A DNA stretch of 64,000 nt from Umbelopsis isabellina (lineage: Eukaryota; Mucoromycota; Umbelopsidomycetes; Umbelopsidales; Umbelopsidaceae). The notes beneath the pieces were generated by a model. It worked only from the letters and a program-made list of their open reading frames with translations. It was not told the origin of the DNA and did not search any database. Below are positions 40,831 to 55,442 of this stretch, in pieces. Position 1 is the stretch's first letter; every line of letters starts with the position of its first letter. The position numbers were made by a program, and so were the translations under genes. The stretch is from the NCBI GenBank assembly GCA_016758905.1, contig JAEPQZ010000002.1:1054001-1118000 (forward strand). The letters run 5' to 3'.

Positions 40831-43800
40831 ATGGATTCTCCGAATATTTCACTGTTAAGGCAAGATTCATCGCTGGCCCTGTCGCCTGCTTTAATGGAGT
40901 CTGCTGAAAAGCTTGCACTGCAAGATCGCGATACAACTTGGGCAGCTGAGATTGTCATACAACCTACCTTTACATGTCCTACAGGTTCTTCACAAGTAAT
41001 TTTTCAATATTTTGAAACATCCATAATCACACATGTTGCTGACAGATGCTTTTAGCCACAATATTCGCAGGAACTCGTAGACAGCTTACTTGATTTCGAG
41101 GCTAAACATATATTAGAGCCATATACATGCCACAAATTGACTCAGCTTTTACGAGAATACCATAATTGTGTAAACGAGGTACAGAGTTTACAAGAAACTA
41201 TCACAAAATTGCAATCACAGGCACAGGAGCGTGCTAAAAGATTGTGGCTAGTAGAAAATAAATCCAAAACTCTTCAAGCGAAATGTGGCGATGGCATAGA
41301 GATAAAACATACTTTTCACTACAATACCGGTCAATTTCAAGTAGCTGAAAGCGCAAAGTTGTCTAAACTTCTGTACAAATTGCGCTCTGATGCCAACACT
41401 TTGCTCTATCGAAAGTTGTATGAAACCAAAATGGCCAAGATTCAAGTTCAAGAGTTTATAGACAGATTTCTCTGTGAAACAAAGGTGTTTGGAAAATCAG
41501 TGGCTACAAAAAGTGAGCAGTCAGGCAACTATCCCTATTCGGACATCCAGCATAAACCAGAACAGGCAAACATTAAAGAGCTTCTCGATATTTTATTTCA
41601 TTTTGAACGGCACTTCACGCAACTCCAAAGATCCGAAAATGGAACTGCAGAAATTGCCAAACAGCTTGGTAATGAGCTTATACCATTAGCAGCCCCAATT
41701 GCAATTTTGGATGATGTTCATGGATGGATCATACAGCTTTCCATCCCATATATCAAATTTAGTGATCTAGTGGATAGACGTTACATATTTCAGCACTTGG
41801 TGTTCTCTCCAGGAATTGAGAATTGGGCAAAAGACATCTTAGCATATTTAGTAACGTCGGAACAATCACGTTTAGTAGAGATTGAAATTGCTACTATTGT
41901 TGAAATGCTAGGATGCGCCACTATGTTAAAGAAAAGCGGAACGAGCACTGAACAATCAAAAACCACCGTCTGCTCATTATTATGGGAAGAAGACTACTCG
42001 GCTATATTGGACCAAATTGCGATACCAGATAGACTAAATGATGTGGTCGATAGAGCTATACTGACTGACCCAGTGAGTCTGCAACCGAAAGAAAGCATAG
42101 GTGATCTTGTCCATCCCGTCACTTTAGCCAATGCCTATTTTCAGTGTTTGAACAATGTTTTGCTCCAATTATCAAAGTCAACATATACGGTGCTGCTGAA
42201 AAGACTGGCGCAAACAATCTGCCAACTGTCGCATACTATTGGAAGGCTGGTGATGTGGAACAATCAGAGGAATCTACAAGATGAAGTGGCGAGCACCTTA
42301 CAAACTGAAGCTGATTCTCTAGTGGTAAAAATATTTCGCTGTTACTTAAGCCTTCCCAATATTGGTGTGCATTATTTTCTATCATCTGTTCCAGTTCGGT
42401 CTGTATCAGTCGAAGGGCTTTGGAACGTTGTATCTGAGGTTTTCAAAGTAGCTCCAAATCCAAAAGTTGAATTTCCGACAATTGCTTTCGACATTGATCA
42501 TTTTTGCCAGTTATTGTTGGCCAATGCTAGTGAAGGCGTATTTCTGCTGCAGTGTCTTGCCAATATTTCTCTTGTCATTGAACCACAGGAACATCTAATT
42601 TGCGAGCAAACAGAGTACTCTACCAGGCAGCAAATAATATTGGCCGTTGCATATGTGTTCTTCCATGTAGCATATCTCAATGATACAATGAGAGACATGT
42701 TTTACAAGGATGTTCGAGATACCTACGAAATGATGTGCGGTCGACATCCACTATTGATCTCCAGCCTTCTCAAATGGACGGTAAATGATTTTGATAAGAT
42801 TGGAAATAATGCACTTTATCTTTTTCGCTCTCTAAACCTGGTCGAATGGCATATTACACAAGAAGATATTGGATCATTGCAGCAGTTGTTATGCTCTGGA
42901 GAGTCGTCAGAACTCGGCACAAATTTTACAAAGTACATCATAGAAAACATCAATTATAGCTACAAAGATGAAGTTGAGAGCGAGCCACATTCGCGCGCAA
43001 AGCCATGGGAGAAAAGAAATGTTCCTTTTTTGCCCTATTCAATCCACAGTGAGGTGGCTTTCATGATCCTAGGGATAGCTCAGAGGATACAACCCACGGC
43101 AGAAATGTTTGAAAGAACGGTAGCATCAACATCAACAGAGGCCTTGACTTACGCTATTGCACCGTATATTCCTACGGCGAATGATGCGTTCGTTTCTGCA
43201 TCAGACATGAAAAGACGCCAATATATGGATTGGTGTTGGTGCATTATACTTCGATTACAACTGTTTGAATGCCCGATGCAAAAACGAGCTATGGAGATTG
43301 ATGAATCCATCAGCAAACTTGGTATAGGAGAGCATGCGAGGATGAGTAATGACCTTGTTGCAAGCCACCTATGTCTTATCGTCTATACTGCTTTCATGCT
43401 ATCATCTACAAGTCGCAATTTCCTTCGATTTGACATGAACCGCGGTTGGGAAAAGATACAGTTGATGATAAGAGGAAATCACGGTGGGGCGGTCATCCAT
43501 ATGTTTGCCAATGTTGTACCTGGATTTGCTTATATGCACGGCGATGACTTTTTTAATCACGGGTCCACATCTCAGCTGCTGGATCAGATTTTGAATGCCA
43601 AAGTCGATGCTAGCTTGACTGAAGCTTCCAAATCATACTTGAAGCCACTGAAAAGCAATGTTGAATTGCTGCTCCCTAATAACGGTCTGGAGGTTATTTT
43701 AGGATCTCATGCTTGGATGGCTAAAAAGATTGATTTGGCAGATAGCTTAGCGGAACAAGGAGGATTTTCATATCTAGACTTGATATTACATTCTTGGATC

Positions 43801-46800
43801 AAAATCGTATGTATGCAACCAGATTGGATGTGGAAACCCAACAGGATATCCCTACTCAATTATATCGCCAAGCTTGCTTTCACCAACGGAAGACACGACA
43901 TCATTAGAGGAATGCTTGAGATTGAGTCCCAGAGACTGGAGCTTGTGCGACACTCTTCATCATCCAGTCCGTCTAAGACTGGACAGGATAGCCCACGAAA
44001 TCCTGTTAGATTCATGAAAAGTGTTTTGGCAGACGCCACGTATCCTAGTTTACTTACTGGAGAATGGTCAATGATGTCTCTGGCTAGTAGTAGCTTATTC
44101 AAGACGCCAAATGTTGAGCAACATTTCTTTTACTTTGCATTTGAAGCTCTCCTTCAGGAGACCATTGCTGAGACGAAGACGAGAAAGCAGTTGGCACTGC
44201 AGCTGAAAGCTGATGTAGCTATTCGCAAATTGAAGGATGACATGGAAATCAATAGTGTTATAAAACGCTCTGGTATAAATCTTCGAAAGTCAGTCGAATT
44301 TCTGACCATTTACAGATGGCTACAACATATATTGGTAATGCCTGCAAACCACAATCTTTTACCACTGTTTCTGCAGATGTTTTTTTCACTCTACTTTTGC
44401 AATATTGGTAACGACGAAGAAAAATCCAGTTTTTTTTTTGGCCACTTGCTTTTCTCTAAAAGAGAGAATCAAATAGATCAACTAAAGAAGCACTTAGCTC
44501 AGCTGAAAGAGTTGCCGGCAAATACTGATTCCAAAGGAGTATCTGTAATTCTGGACGAAGACCAGACGATGAAAAAAAGGGAATCATTGTATCATGCCAT
44601 GTATCTCTGGCTTGGCGATGCACGTCTACAAGCTGACACGGATGCAATAGATGGTCTTCCAGCATCATATCTTCCTTCTCGGCTGACTCATTGTCGAATT
44701 TTAGGAAGCAACTTGGGCGACCCAAAGTTTGAAGCTAAGAATTTGTTCGATGGAAGTACGCTATGGATGGACCTGGTTTCTTTGGACCAATTGGAAATGG
44801 AGTTTGATGACTTTCCTTGGGTCTCGAAAGTATCAGTTTATCAACCTGTGCTGCCCGCCTCTCGCCCTGGAAGTAGCTTTGATGTTCGTTCGCATACCCC
44901 TACAAAATCAACTCATCTAGCAGTAATTACTATACCATCCATCAAATTGAAACGACCAGTGACGGCTCTACCATTAGCTGAGATACTCGAGCTCTCTCCT
45001 CAAGATTTGTTTGGCGATATGCTACGAATTTTTCATACCCATGCTCGTCAATTTGAGCAATTATCAATACAATACAAGTCTCTGGATTCAGCATACCTCA
45101 AGCAATTGGAAAGCCTATATCTTAATAAGAAGATCACATCGACTTTCCAAGTTCCATGTAAAAAGGTACCAGAAGGTATTTGTAGAAAGCCAGCAACATT
45201 TCATCTTGATCAACAAGAGCTCCAAGTTGAAGAGGATGTGGAAAAGCAGCTATCAGATAACAGAAATCAAGTTTCAAAGCTGGTGTTTACTCATATTGAT
45301 CCTAGGATTTGCGTACAAAGCTTACAAGCACTGACAACTATGACTGAAATTACGAAGCTTAATAATGATCAGTTATCTGCTGCTCAGTCAAAGAAAGCTT
45401 GCGAAGCTGTGATTTTTCTTTTCGAAGCTTTACGTGACAACGCAAGCGAATTTCCACCAGCAAAATTACTCTGTAGACAATTTGCTCAAATGGCGGCTTC
45501 TTCGTTTCGGTTGCATCCAGAGTTGACAGACACATTGGTTCAACATATGGGCATGGATGATCGCTATATCAATCTCTTATACCCAGCATTTGAGCCTATA
45601 AGTCAGCCTTCTCAATTTGTTGACTTGTACAAGAAAATATGTTTAGGCACTGATTACTCATGTGCAGGACAACTAAAGTTGATATCGAAATTTGACATTG
45701 TCAAATGGGTGAGCACTAATCAAGGTAGTAGTAAAAAACAGAGGCTACTTTGGTACCAAGTAGCTTTCAAAGCGATTCAAAAGCTTGGTAGAACTTCCAA
45801 CGACCGTCCACAAGATAGAGCGCTGAGCTACAGACATTCCAGTTTAGCTGTCAAATTATTGGAAAACGCATACGAAAAGTTTGCAGTCGAGTATGAATAT
45901 GTTGACGTGCTTGCTCTCATCATTGAGACATACTCCTCTAGACCAATGAATACATATCATCTGCGAGCATTCATGGAGTTTCTCGGTGTTCCTCTGGATT
46001 TCATACGCAGAGCCATCAGTCCTTGTCAGCAAAACAAAGACATAACCTTGAACACGCTTGATCGCGATGGGCTCATCCGTGTACTGAATGTCATTGTTGA
46101 CATTTGGTCCAAAGAGGATCATAATTGCTTAGATTACCTGTACAATAGTGCAGGCTCTTTGTACGACTTGGTACTTGCATGCTTATGTGACATTCGCCTT
46201 ACCATGGATGCTCCAGAAGAGATAGCGCATTCATCTGCTCTCCAAATTGTCTTTGATGCTCATCGACCATTAATGATGTCTGGAAGTGCAAATCGAAGCA
46301 AAGAATTTGACCAAGTAGCTGAAGGATTTTTGATAACGGTCAAAACTATCATTGCATCTCGCAATTCGAAGAATGACACTATTACTATATTAGAGCAATG
46401 TTTGAACTACTATATCAGCCTCCAACTGTCTACTGAGTCACGGTGGATGAAGATTCTCCAGAGGGATATATTGCAGCTACCTTGGAAGAACATGACGCCA
46501 AACTCGCAAGTACTATTCACATTATTGCAGACTTCAAAAAAGTTAGCTCAATCGTCCGATAATAGCTATCTGGCTTATCAGCAATTTGTTACCCGTTTGT
46601 TAATGGAATGGCCAGCCAACAATGAATTACTGGGATCATCTTCTGATACTATAAGATTGTATACGAGGTTACATTTCATAGCTGTACAGCATATTGAGGA
46701 AGCAGAACTTGATGGCCAAGAAGTCATCAAGGTGCTCAATACTTCTGTGTTGACATGTATACCTCAATTCAGTTCGGACATGGAATTCGTGAAAGGAATA

Positions 46801-48081
46801 CGACGTTCCCTTCGCACATCATGGCCAACCCCTTTAGAGAGTTTCAAACCATCGATGGATGCTACAAACGACCATATGCAATCTCTACATTATTGCCTCG
46901 TTTGGTTTCGAACTTTGACAAAAATTGATACCCCTGAGTCCTGTACGCTCATGCTGGCACTCGAATATATCACCTATGTAACATCACTACTCAATTCATT
47001 TATAGAATCTCCAGGCATGAATTTTACAAATAATGCCATTCGCGACGTAATCATCGATATAATTACAATACTGGATATCATGTTGACGAGAGAAGAGCTA
47101 GAGAACAAGCTAGATATGGTGACCGCAATTCTTGGTGATATCATATCTTTATTGAATCGATGCTCGTCGAATTCGGAAGAATATACCGCAATACGAAATG
47201 CTTTAATGGACACTGTTGAAAAGCTAAATAATATACCCATTGCAGTTTTGCATGTTGCGAACCTTCATGGCATTAAACCGCACACGGCCGCTATACTAAT
47301 GGAAAAATGTGTACAGCAAGAATTGGCTACTTCCCCGAACTCAATAGATGAAATTTGGAATCTAATCTCTAGGCATCTACAAATTTTACGGGGTGATACG
47401 GATGACCTTCTGCATCAATGCTTGGAAAACTATTGTATTCTCACATTACATGGTAGATGTGTTGCCGAATTGCTTCTTTGCAAAACGTATGCGGATGAAT
47501 GCAAGGTAGCAGAGGAAGTGGCTGCATTCTTATCCATAACCACTGTACCTCTTATAGTGGGCAGTGAAACAACCAAGCTGGTACTTCTACTATCAAAATT
47601 TGCTGACATCTTCTCCAAAAAAAGCAAGGACACCAAGCTGGAGGAGTTTGATCTTTTAGCAGCTCTGGTATCCGTTCACCGTACCTTATACCAATGGGCT
47701 GAAGGCAAAGATTCATATCATATTGCTCAAACAGGATTGATGAATACATTCGGAGACAGATGGAGAAGTGGAAGCTCTTCTGCTATCAGAATTGAATGGA
47801 AGCTGTATTCTCGGCTATTGTGTGGTTATATCGGAAGGCATCTTGCTCCTCTCACAATCACTCAAAGTGGGATTACTAATAGACCTACAACTGCTGATTC
47901 ATGGCAAGAATGGATCGACAGTACATATAATCTCAAAGAGTACTCTCCATACTCTGAGAAAACAGCTACAGGTTTCGAACTTTGCCAAAAAGCACCCATC
48001 TATCAGCTAGATAAGGTTGTCCGCAGTTTAGCACACGAAATCTTTCAGGCAGTGAGTGGTATTGACTTGGCACGTGACTAA
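40831..48081 (+). CDS. EPG5: EPG5-like autophagy tethering protein, 2396 aa
   Basis: Model: join 40831-40995, 41056-48081; one intron near the 5' end, then a 7-kb exon; 2396 aa (animal EPG5 about 2600). The N-terminus contains SQELVDSLLDFEAKHILEPY and a short coiled coil (VNEVQSLQETITKLQSQAQE). The rest is a huge helical solenoid. Segments recall EPG5: the block HPLLISSLLKWTVNDFDKIG followed by NNALYLFRSLNLVEWHITQE resembles the animal region HPQVISVLL...EKVGMVSLYLFKELPL. No transmembrane helix. In animals EPG5 is a Rab7 effector that tethers autophagosomes to late endosomes/lysosomes. Assignment rests on size, helical build and a few matching blocks, so it is probable but not certain. Yeasts lack it, which makes its presence in a fungus notable. 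Confidence 0.72.
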
Positions 48082-48332
48082 AGAGCAGGCTCGCCATTTG
48101 CAGCCTTAATAAAAAAAAAAGCTGGGTCCTTTGAGCCGAAGTTTCAAGGATTGCGAGCAATACCTGAATCCGTTTGATAGAGAGTATTACAAATTTATTG
48201 CCAACCAACGGAGTGAGATTTACTCCTTGTAGCATCCATTTGATACTGTTCTGTACCTCTATTACTCCATTCTTTTGACAAATCTACCTCAACAGCCTCA
48301 TTGCCGCCATAAATTCCATTGCGGACAAGGGA
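48082..48332. other. Spacer between EPG5 and the Abp2-family gene
   Basis: Short spacer with an A-run after the EPG5 stop (AATAAA at 48107) and a CT-rich leader for the next gene. No other feature. Confidence 0.45.
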
Positions 48333-50819
48333 ATGAATTTATCAGACATGATGAATCGCTCCGAAGGTGGTGAGCATCGAGATGTACAAATGCTTCAGTC
48401 GCCTCACCTCGGCTCAAGCGAACATCATAATGGGTACCAAAGACCGGGGCCCATCAATCAACCAGTGGTGAATGGTAGTGCCAACCATAATCAATTTCAA
48501 CCTTCGGAAAACGTCCAGTATGCTGCTGTACGAACACCCGAGCAACGGGATATGGTGGGTAACTACAGGTTTTGGAAGAAAGAATCATCACTACTAATTT
48601 ATATTGTTCTATAGCATTCTAACACAAACCAAGCAATATCGCCGTCCACTACTGCCAGTCAATCTCCCCAAAGATACTCACTATACGATGATCCTTCAAG
48701 GAGGCCAACGATTGCCCCGCGCGAAGTTTCGAGTGATAATTTGTCGAACAGCTCAATGGACGCATCTCATTCCAACTGGCAATCAAAAGCTTCTCAGTAT
48801 GTCTTTGTAAAAGCGCCAGACCCCCACGGCTTGGTATTGGACAGCTCAATACCTATTAAAGCAGGCGAATCCAATTCACCGCATAAGATGAATGGTCAAT
48901 ATGTGTCAACGCCAAGCTACATTGGGAATTCTAAACCAGTATACAATTTAGACCAACAATCATCGTCCATTGGCAACATGTTCAAGAATATGTTTGAAAA
49001 CGGCTCATATAACGCTGGCGCATCAGATCCTCGTACTCAGGTTGCAGTCGATCGTTTGACCATCGGCAGCAACGCCGTAACATCGACAAAAATAGCACCA
49101 AAGAAGGTGGAAATTGATCCAGAGACAGCAAAACTCTCAAAACTTTCAAGCCGGACCGTAACTGGCGAAAACGTCAATGAAGACAACATTGTCGATGGCT
49201 ACGTTCAATTTGTTTTTGCACATGATCCCATGTATGCATCTGATGATGTCGATAGTATTGTCTATCTAAAGAAGAAAATCATGGCTACTCCCAAAACTCA
49301 AGATTTGACCTATTCAGCATGGGATATTTATGCACTGGTCATGAAACTGCATAGTCAAGAGGTATACTTAAATTCAATGTTGATCAGATTTCAAAATTTG
49401 TTTATCAAACAACTAACAAATTTGGTTATGTAGCTTAAAAACTGGTCCCAACTGGTTGGAGAGCTTGGCCACTCTGATATTCCTACCCGGCCACAATTTG
49501 CTCAGCGCATAAAGCGGTGGATGCAAAAATATAAGATTGATCGCTATTTTGATTACCTCCTTGGTAACCCGTACAGTTACGATGCACCGAGCTCAAAATT
49601 CAGTGGTTGTCTTACCATGGGTACCAACCATAGAAGAAAGTTGGCAACCAAATCCGATGCCGACGAAGGAGATTTGCTGACTCCCGATGGTGATGTGGAT
49701 TCGCTTGCCTCCCCGAACAAAAGGCGCAAGCTTCAAGATCGTCATGAAAAGCATGAATATGACGATGCAGATATACCAATTATAGATGATGGCGAAGAAG
49801 GTCATGCTACAGGTGAAGAAGGTTCTCTGAAAATTGGAGGCAGTTCTGATGTAGAGGAAGATGAGGGCCGAGTGGTTATAGCAGGCAGCCGAAAACGAGC
49901 ACGAGGAGCTGTGCCCAAGAATCTTATTACAAACCGCCCGAAGTCCAGCCCTGGTTTTGTTGCTGATGATGAAGAACAAAGTGGGGATTACAGCGATGTG
50001 GATAGAGAATCTGACTCAGATGAAGACGACGAAGAAGGAGAGGATGACGAAGAAGATGGCGAAGGGGACGAAGAGGACGAAGAGGAGGACGAAGAGGAAG
50101 GTGAAGAGGAGCCCATCGAGGAAGAGGAGGTCAAGCCTAAGCGAGTTATCAAGTCCCATGATGACATGAACGATCAAGCACATGAAGATGAAGAGGATGA
50201 ACTGAACTCGGATGCTTCGTCAGTCGGTTCTCCAAGATGGGACTCATCCATTGTGGACCAAGATCTTTCTCATACAGCCGAAACTCAACTTAACCTTTCC
50301 CCATCAAAAGCATCGGATACAAATAATATACCACCCAGTAGTACCAGCAAAGCATCACCAAGCAAAACGGAACAACCAAAACCGGCTTCTGAAAATAATC
50401 AAATCTCTTCAAAGGAGGCACTCGGGAACAATGTTCAGTCAAAGAAACCATTGAGCCCTGTGGCCACATCTTCCATCAATCATAACAATGAAAAAGACAT
50501 TCCTGCCAAGATCACATCATTACGAGATCTGGTACCACAAGATATTACGTCTGCAAGCACAAGCGAATTAGAGCCGGTGTGTTGCAGTAATTGTGGACAT
50601 GATCAATCTCAAGTAACGCAGCTTCAAAAGGAAGTTCAGTCACTTCGTGGATTGATAAACTCCCTGTATGATCAATACGACAAACAGGCTGCAGATCATC
50701 GACAAAGCTTCGACCAGTTGGCGCGTCGAGTGAAACAAAAGGATACTGAAATTGAACACTTTCAAGCCTGGCGCCGCCAAATAACTGATGCGTTATTAAA
50801 AGGACCTAGCAAGTCATAG
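48333..50819 (+). CDS. ARS-binding protein 2 (Abp2) family protein, 784 aa
   Basis: Model: join 48333-48554, 48615-49361, 49434-50819, 784 aa. The N-terminal 250 residues are Ser/Asn/Gln-rich. The conserved domain (about residues 270-370) contains NVNEDNIVDGYVQFVFAHDP, SAWDIYALVMKLHSQE and, across intron 2, LKNWSQLVGELG and RWMQKYKIDRYFDYLLGNPY, which fits the Abp2 family named for the fission yeast ARS-binding protein. Then comes a basic NKRRKLQDRHEKH, a very acidic run of Glu/Asp (residues about 490-550), Ser/Pro-rich linkers, and a C-terminal coiled coil (QLQKEVQSLRGLINSLYDQY) preceded by a CxxC. Likely a nuclear chromatin or DNA-binding protein; whether it binds replication origins here is inference. 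The first donor is gtgggt, weaker than the others; a gtaact donor four bases on would not keep the frame. Confidence 0.7.
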
Positions 50820-51159
50820 TATTGGTAGCCATTGACTTTTGTTGTGGCCCACAACTACACTACCAATGCCTCTAGTATTATGTTGAATCTCGGTATTACC
50901 CCTCACTGTTTATATGTTTGCCTGTTATTCTTGTATTATCTTCTCACCTTCATATTATTTCCATCATACTTATTTTTCTTTCTTTCACCCTTTTTACGTG
51001 TAAAATTTGATGTCAATGAGTCATTTCCCAGACTTGAGCTAATATATACTACAAATTACTACTTATTTACGTGTGTGCTAACGGTGTGTCGCAATATGAA
51101 GTGGTGTTTCAAGTCGTTTGGTATTTATTGCTTGAATATACATGATATTTTTTAATTAT
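50820..51159. other. Convergent 3' region between Abp2-family gene and malate synthase
   Basis: T-rich spacer of 340 bases; a plus-strand hydrophobic-looking frame at 50832-51155 reflects the T-rich composition and is not considered a gene. Confidence 0.5.
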
Positions 51160-52761
51160 TTACAATTTGTGCTTTTCTTGAACAGCTACTATATCATCAA
51201 GCATCAAGCTCGTCATAAACTCATCAAATTTGTTTTCCTCCCCTGTGATTTGCGTAGCAAGGTATTGAGAAGCCAGATCAAACTTGTTGTCATTGGAGCG
51301 ATTGGAGCTTGCCTTTGCGGTATGAGTTTCCTCTGCTAAAAGCTCAAGTAACCAACTGGCTGTCACAGATCTCCCTTCAATAGTCTGTGCGGAGTGCTTC
51401 ACCCATTGCCATAATTGGGCACGCGAGATCTCGGCTGTAGCAGCGTCTTCCATGAGATTGTGAATTGGAAGACATCCTTTACCGTTAAGCCAGCTTTCCA
51501 TGTATGCTAAAGCAACAGCGATATCATCTCTAATGCCGTGCTCACTGACGTCGCCTGTGACATTAATATCGAGGAGATCTTGAGCAGTAACATGCACATC
51601 GTCTCGTCGTACATGTATTTGGTTAGGTTGTGGCATGTATTCATCAAATACTTGTCGTGCAATAGGAATGAGATCTGGATGTGCCACCCATGTTCCATCA
51701 AGCCCGGCCTTGACCTCTCGAAGTTTATCCTGGCGCACCTTTTCCATGGCAACTTTGTTTGCCTCGTCGTCATTTTTTATCGGTAGCACAGCTGACATGC
51801 CGCCCATCGCATGCACACCGCGTTTATGACAAGTTTTGATCAACAAACGAACGTATGCATCCATGAATGGTGACTCCATGGTGACATGCGATCGATCAGG
51901 CAAAACGTATTGCTTGTGTGCCTTGAGTTTCTTGATAAATGAGAAAATGTAGTCCCATCTTCCCACATTGAGACCGGCGCTATGGTCTCGCAGTTCATAG
52001 ATGATTTCGTCCATTTCAAAGGCAGCAAGGATAGTCTCTATCAAGACTGTAGCGCGGATAGTGCCCCTGGGAATATTGAGCATATCTTGAGCCACATTGA
52101 AAATGTCGTTCCATAAACGAGCTTCCAGATGAGACTCCATCTTTGGTAAATAAAAGTAGGGCCCATGGCCCTTTTCAATGAGTACCTTTGCATTGTGGTA
52201 GAAGAAAACGCCAAAGTCGAAAATGGCACCCGACATCGGCCGACCACCAACTGAAACATGTTTTTCATCCAAGTGCCATCCACGAGGACGGACCATGAGT
52301 ACCGTCTCTTTGCCTTTCTCGGTAAGCGCATAGGTTTTTCCGTTGGGGTTCACGAATTCAATTTGATTTCTTACGGCATCCCTCAAATTGATTTGGCCAT
52401 ACATAATATTGTCCCAAGTAGGAGCTGTAGAGTCCTCAAAGTCAGCCATAAAGATGCGAGAGTCACTGTTCAAAGCGTTGATAACCAGCTTGCGGTCCAC
52501 TGGACCAGTGATTTCAATCCTTCGGTCTTGTAGTCCAGGTCCAATAGGAGCAGCTTTCCAAGTATCATCATTGCGAATATAGGCAGTGTCCTCCAGAAAG
52601 TCTGGTAGTTGGCCATTGTCCAGAGCCTTTTGTCGAGCAATACGGGCTGTTAATAGATCTTGACGCCTGGATTCAAAGGTCTTATGAAGCACCTCCAGGA
52701 AGCGAAGGACCTCTGGAGACAAGATATCAGATTTGTGATTTGAAACGTTGAGTGTAGCCAT
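51160..52761 (-). CDS. MLS1: Malate synthase (glyoxylate cycle)
   Basis: Single-exon gene, 533 aa, ATG at 52761 ([14 protein letters not shown]). It condenses glyoxylate and acetyl-CoA to malate, needed for growth on fatty acids and two-carbon compounds. Visible signatures: [52 protein letters not shown]-type block ([20 protein letters not shown]), the family signature [20 protein letters not shown], and the C-terminal catalytic region [20 protein letters not shown]. Codons are strongly biased, as expected of an inducible, abundant enzyme. The C-terminus is QEKHKL: the final tripeptide HKL is not the canonical SKL peroxisomal signal of most fungal malate synthases (see findings). Several expected features agree, so identity is near certain. 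The gene is convergent with the Abp2-family gene. Confidence 0.97.
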   Translation of the reverse strand: MATLNVSNHKSDILSPEVLRFLEVLHKTFESRRQDLLTARIARQKALDNGQLPDFLEDTAYIRNDDTWKAAPIGPGLQDRRIEITGPVDRKLVINALNSDSRIFMADFEDSTAPTWDNIMYGQINLRDAVRNQIEFVNPNGKTYALTEKGKETVLMVRPRGWHLDEKHVSVGGRPMSGAIFDFGVFFYHNAKVLIEKGHGPYFYLPKMESHLEARLWNDIFNVAQDMLNIPRGTIRATVLIETILAAFEMDEIIYELRDHSAGLNVGRWDYIFSFIKKLKAHKQYVLPDRSHVTMESPFMDAYVRLLIKTCHKRGVHAMGGMSAVLPIKNDDEANKVAMEKVRQDKLREVKAGLDGTWVAHPDLIPIARQVFDEYMPQPNQIHVRRDDVHVTAQDLLDINVTGDVSEHGIRDDIAVALAYMESWLNGKGCLPIHNLMEDAATAEISRAQLWQWVKHSAQTIEGRSVTASWLLELLAEETHTAKASSNRSNDNKFDLASQYLATQITGEENKFDEFMTSLMLDDIVAVQEKHKL

Positions 52762-52803
52762 AGTAAAAAGATTATTGAGAAAGGAGGTTTCGTTTGATAC
52801 TTG

Positions 52804-52811
52804 TTTATATA
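52804..52811 (-). promoter_or_regulatory. TATA box of malate synthase
   Basis: TATATAAA on the minus strand about 45 bases before the ATG, giving a short leader. Motif and spacing fit a regulated strong promoter. Confidence 0.5.
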
Positions 52812-53484
52812 CTAATGACGTTGCGGTGATCGAAACCAAGGGGGTATAATGAAAGTAGAAATTTCTCAAGCGCTATTTTTTCTCACACTGGAAAATACCC
52901 ATCAGCTGACAGGTAAACACGGTCTCTCATTGGAGCAAATCCACCAAAGGCGTTTGTTAAGGTTCCCGCTGAAATAAGCGTGCATGTCATTTACCACCTC
53001 TTCTATTTACAGGGCATTTGGTGTATTCCAGAAATACTTTATTTATCTACGACTACGGAAAGATAATTTTTGTATGTTCGATAGCGATAATTTCAAAAGA
53101 ATTGGATCATAACCTGAGACAACTCAATAAGCTAGTGATATTTAGTGTATATTAGGCCATATAGCCAGTCACTGCATGACACCAATATCAATCTCCACAT
53201 CATTCTGGTCGCTGCACCAATGATTTCGAATTTAACTGCGTTGCTGTTATTGATATTGAAGAATTACAGTATTGCAAAGAGGGTTTTTGTTACAGTCTAT
53301 ATGGTGGAGGTTGAAAAAATTTTGTGCGAGTGCAGGTAAGTAAAGCATTTGAGAACAATGGTTTACGAACTGCACACACACATTTTAAAAAAAAAGAAGA
53401 TATGCAAAAATTATGTATATTGTCTGAGACGACAAGAGAGATTACTCTAAAAAGGCCGAGACAAAAAGATGTGGCATAAATGAA
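52812..53484. other. Spacer between malate synthase promoter and CTP synthase 3' end
   Basis: AT-rich with no supported exon; the malate synthase regulatory region and the CTP synthase 3' end. A short plus-strand frame at 53145-53339 lacks motifs. Confidence 0.45.
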
Positions 53485-55310
<1,826 letters not shown>

Positions 55311-55442
55311 GATGGTGATAGTAGTATATGAGGTTTATTAGAAAAGGGCCGTACAAGATGGCTTGCCGTTTTGAACGGAAAGAAAAACAGTGCCACTGGC
55401 TCTCGCTCTTTTTTATAATCGAATTTTTTTTCTTTATCGCAG

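Noticed and set aside
50832-51155. 107-codon plus-strand hydrophobic ORF
   Set aside because: T-rich 3' spacer; hydrophobic residues reflect composition.
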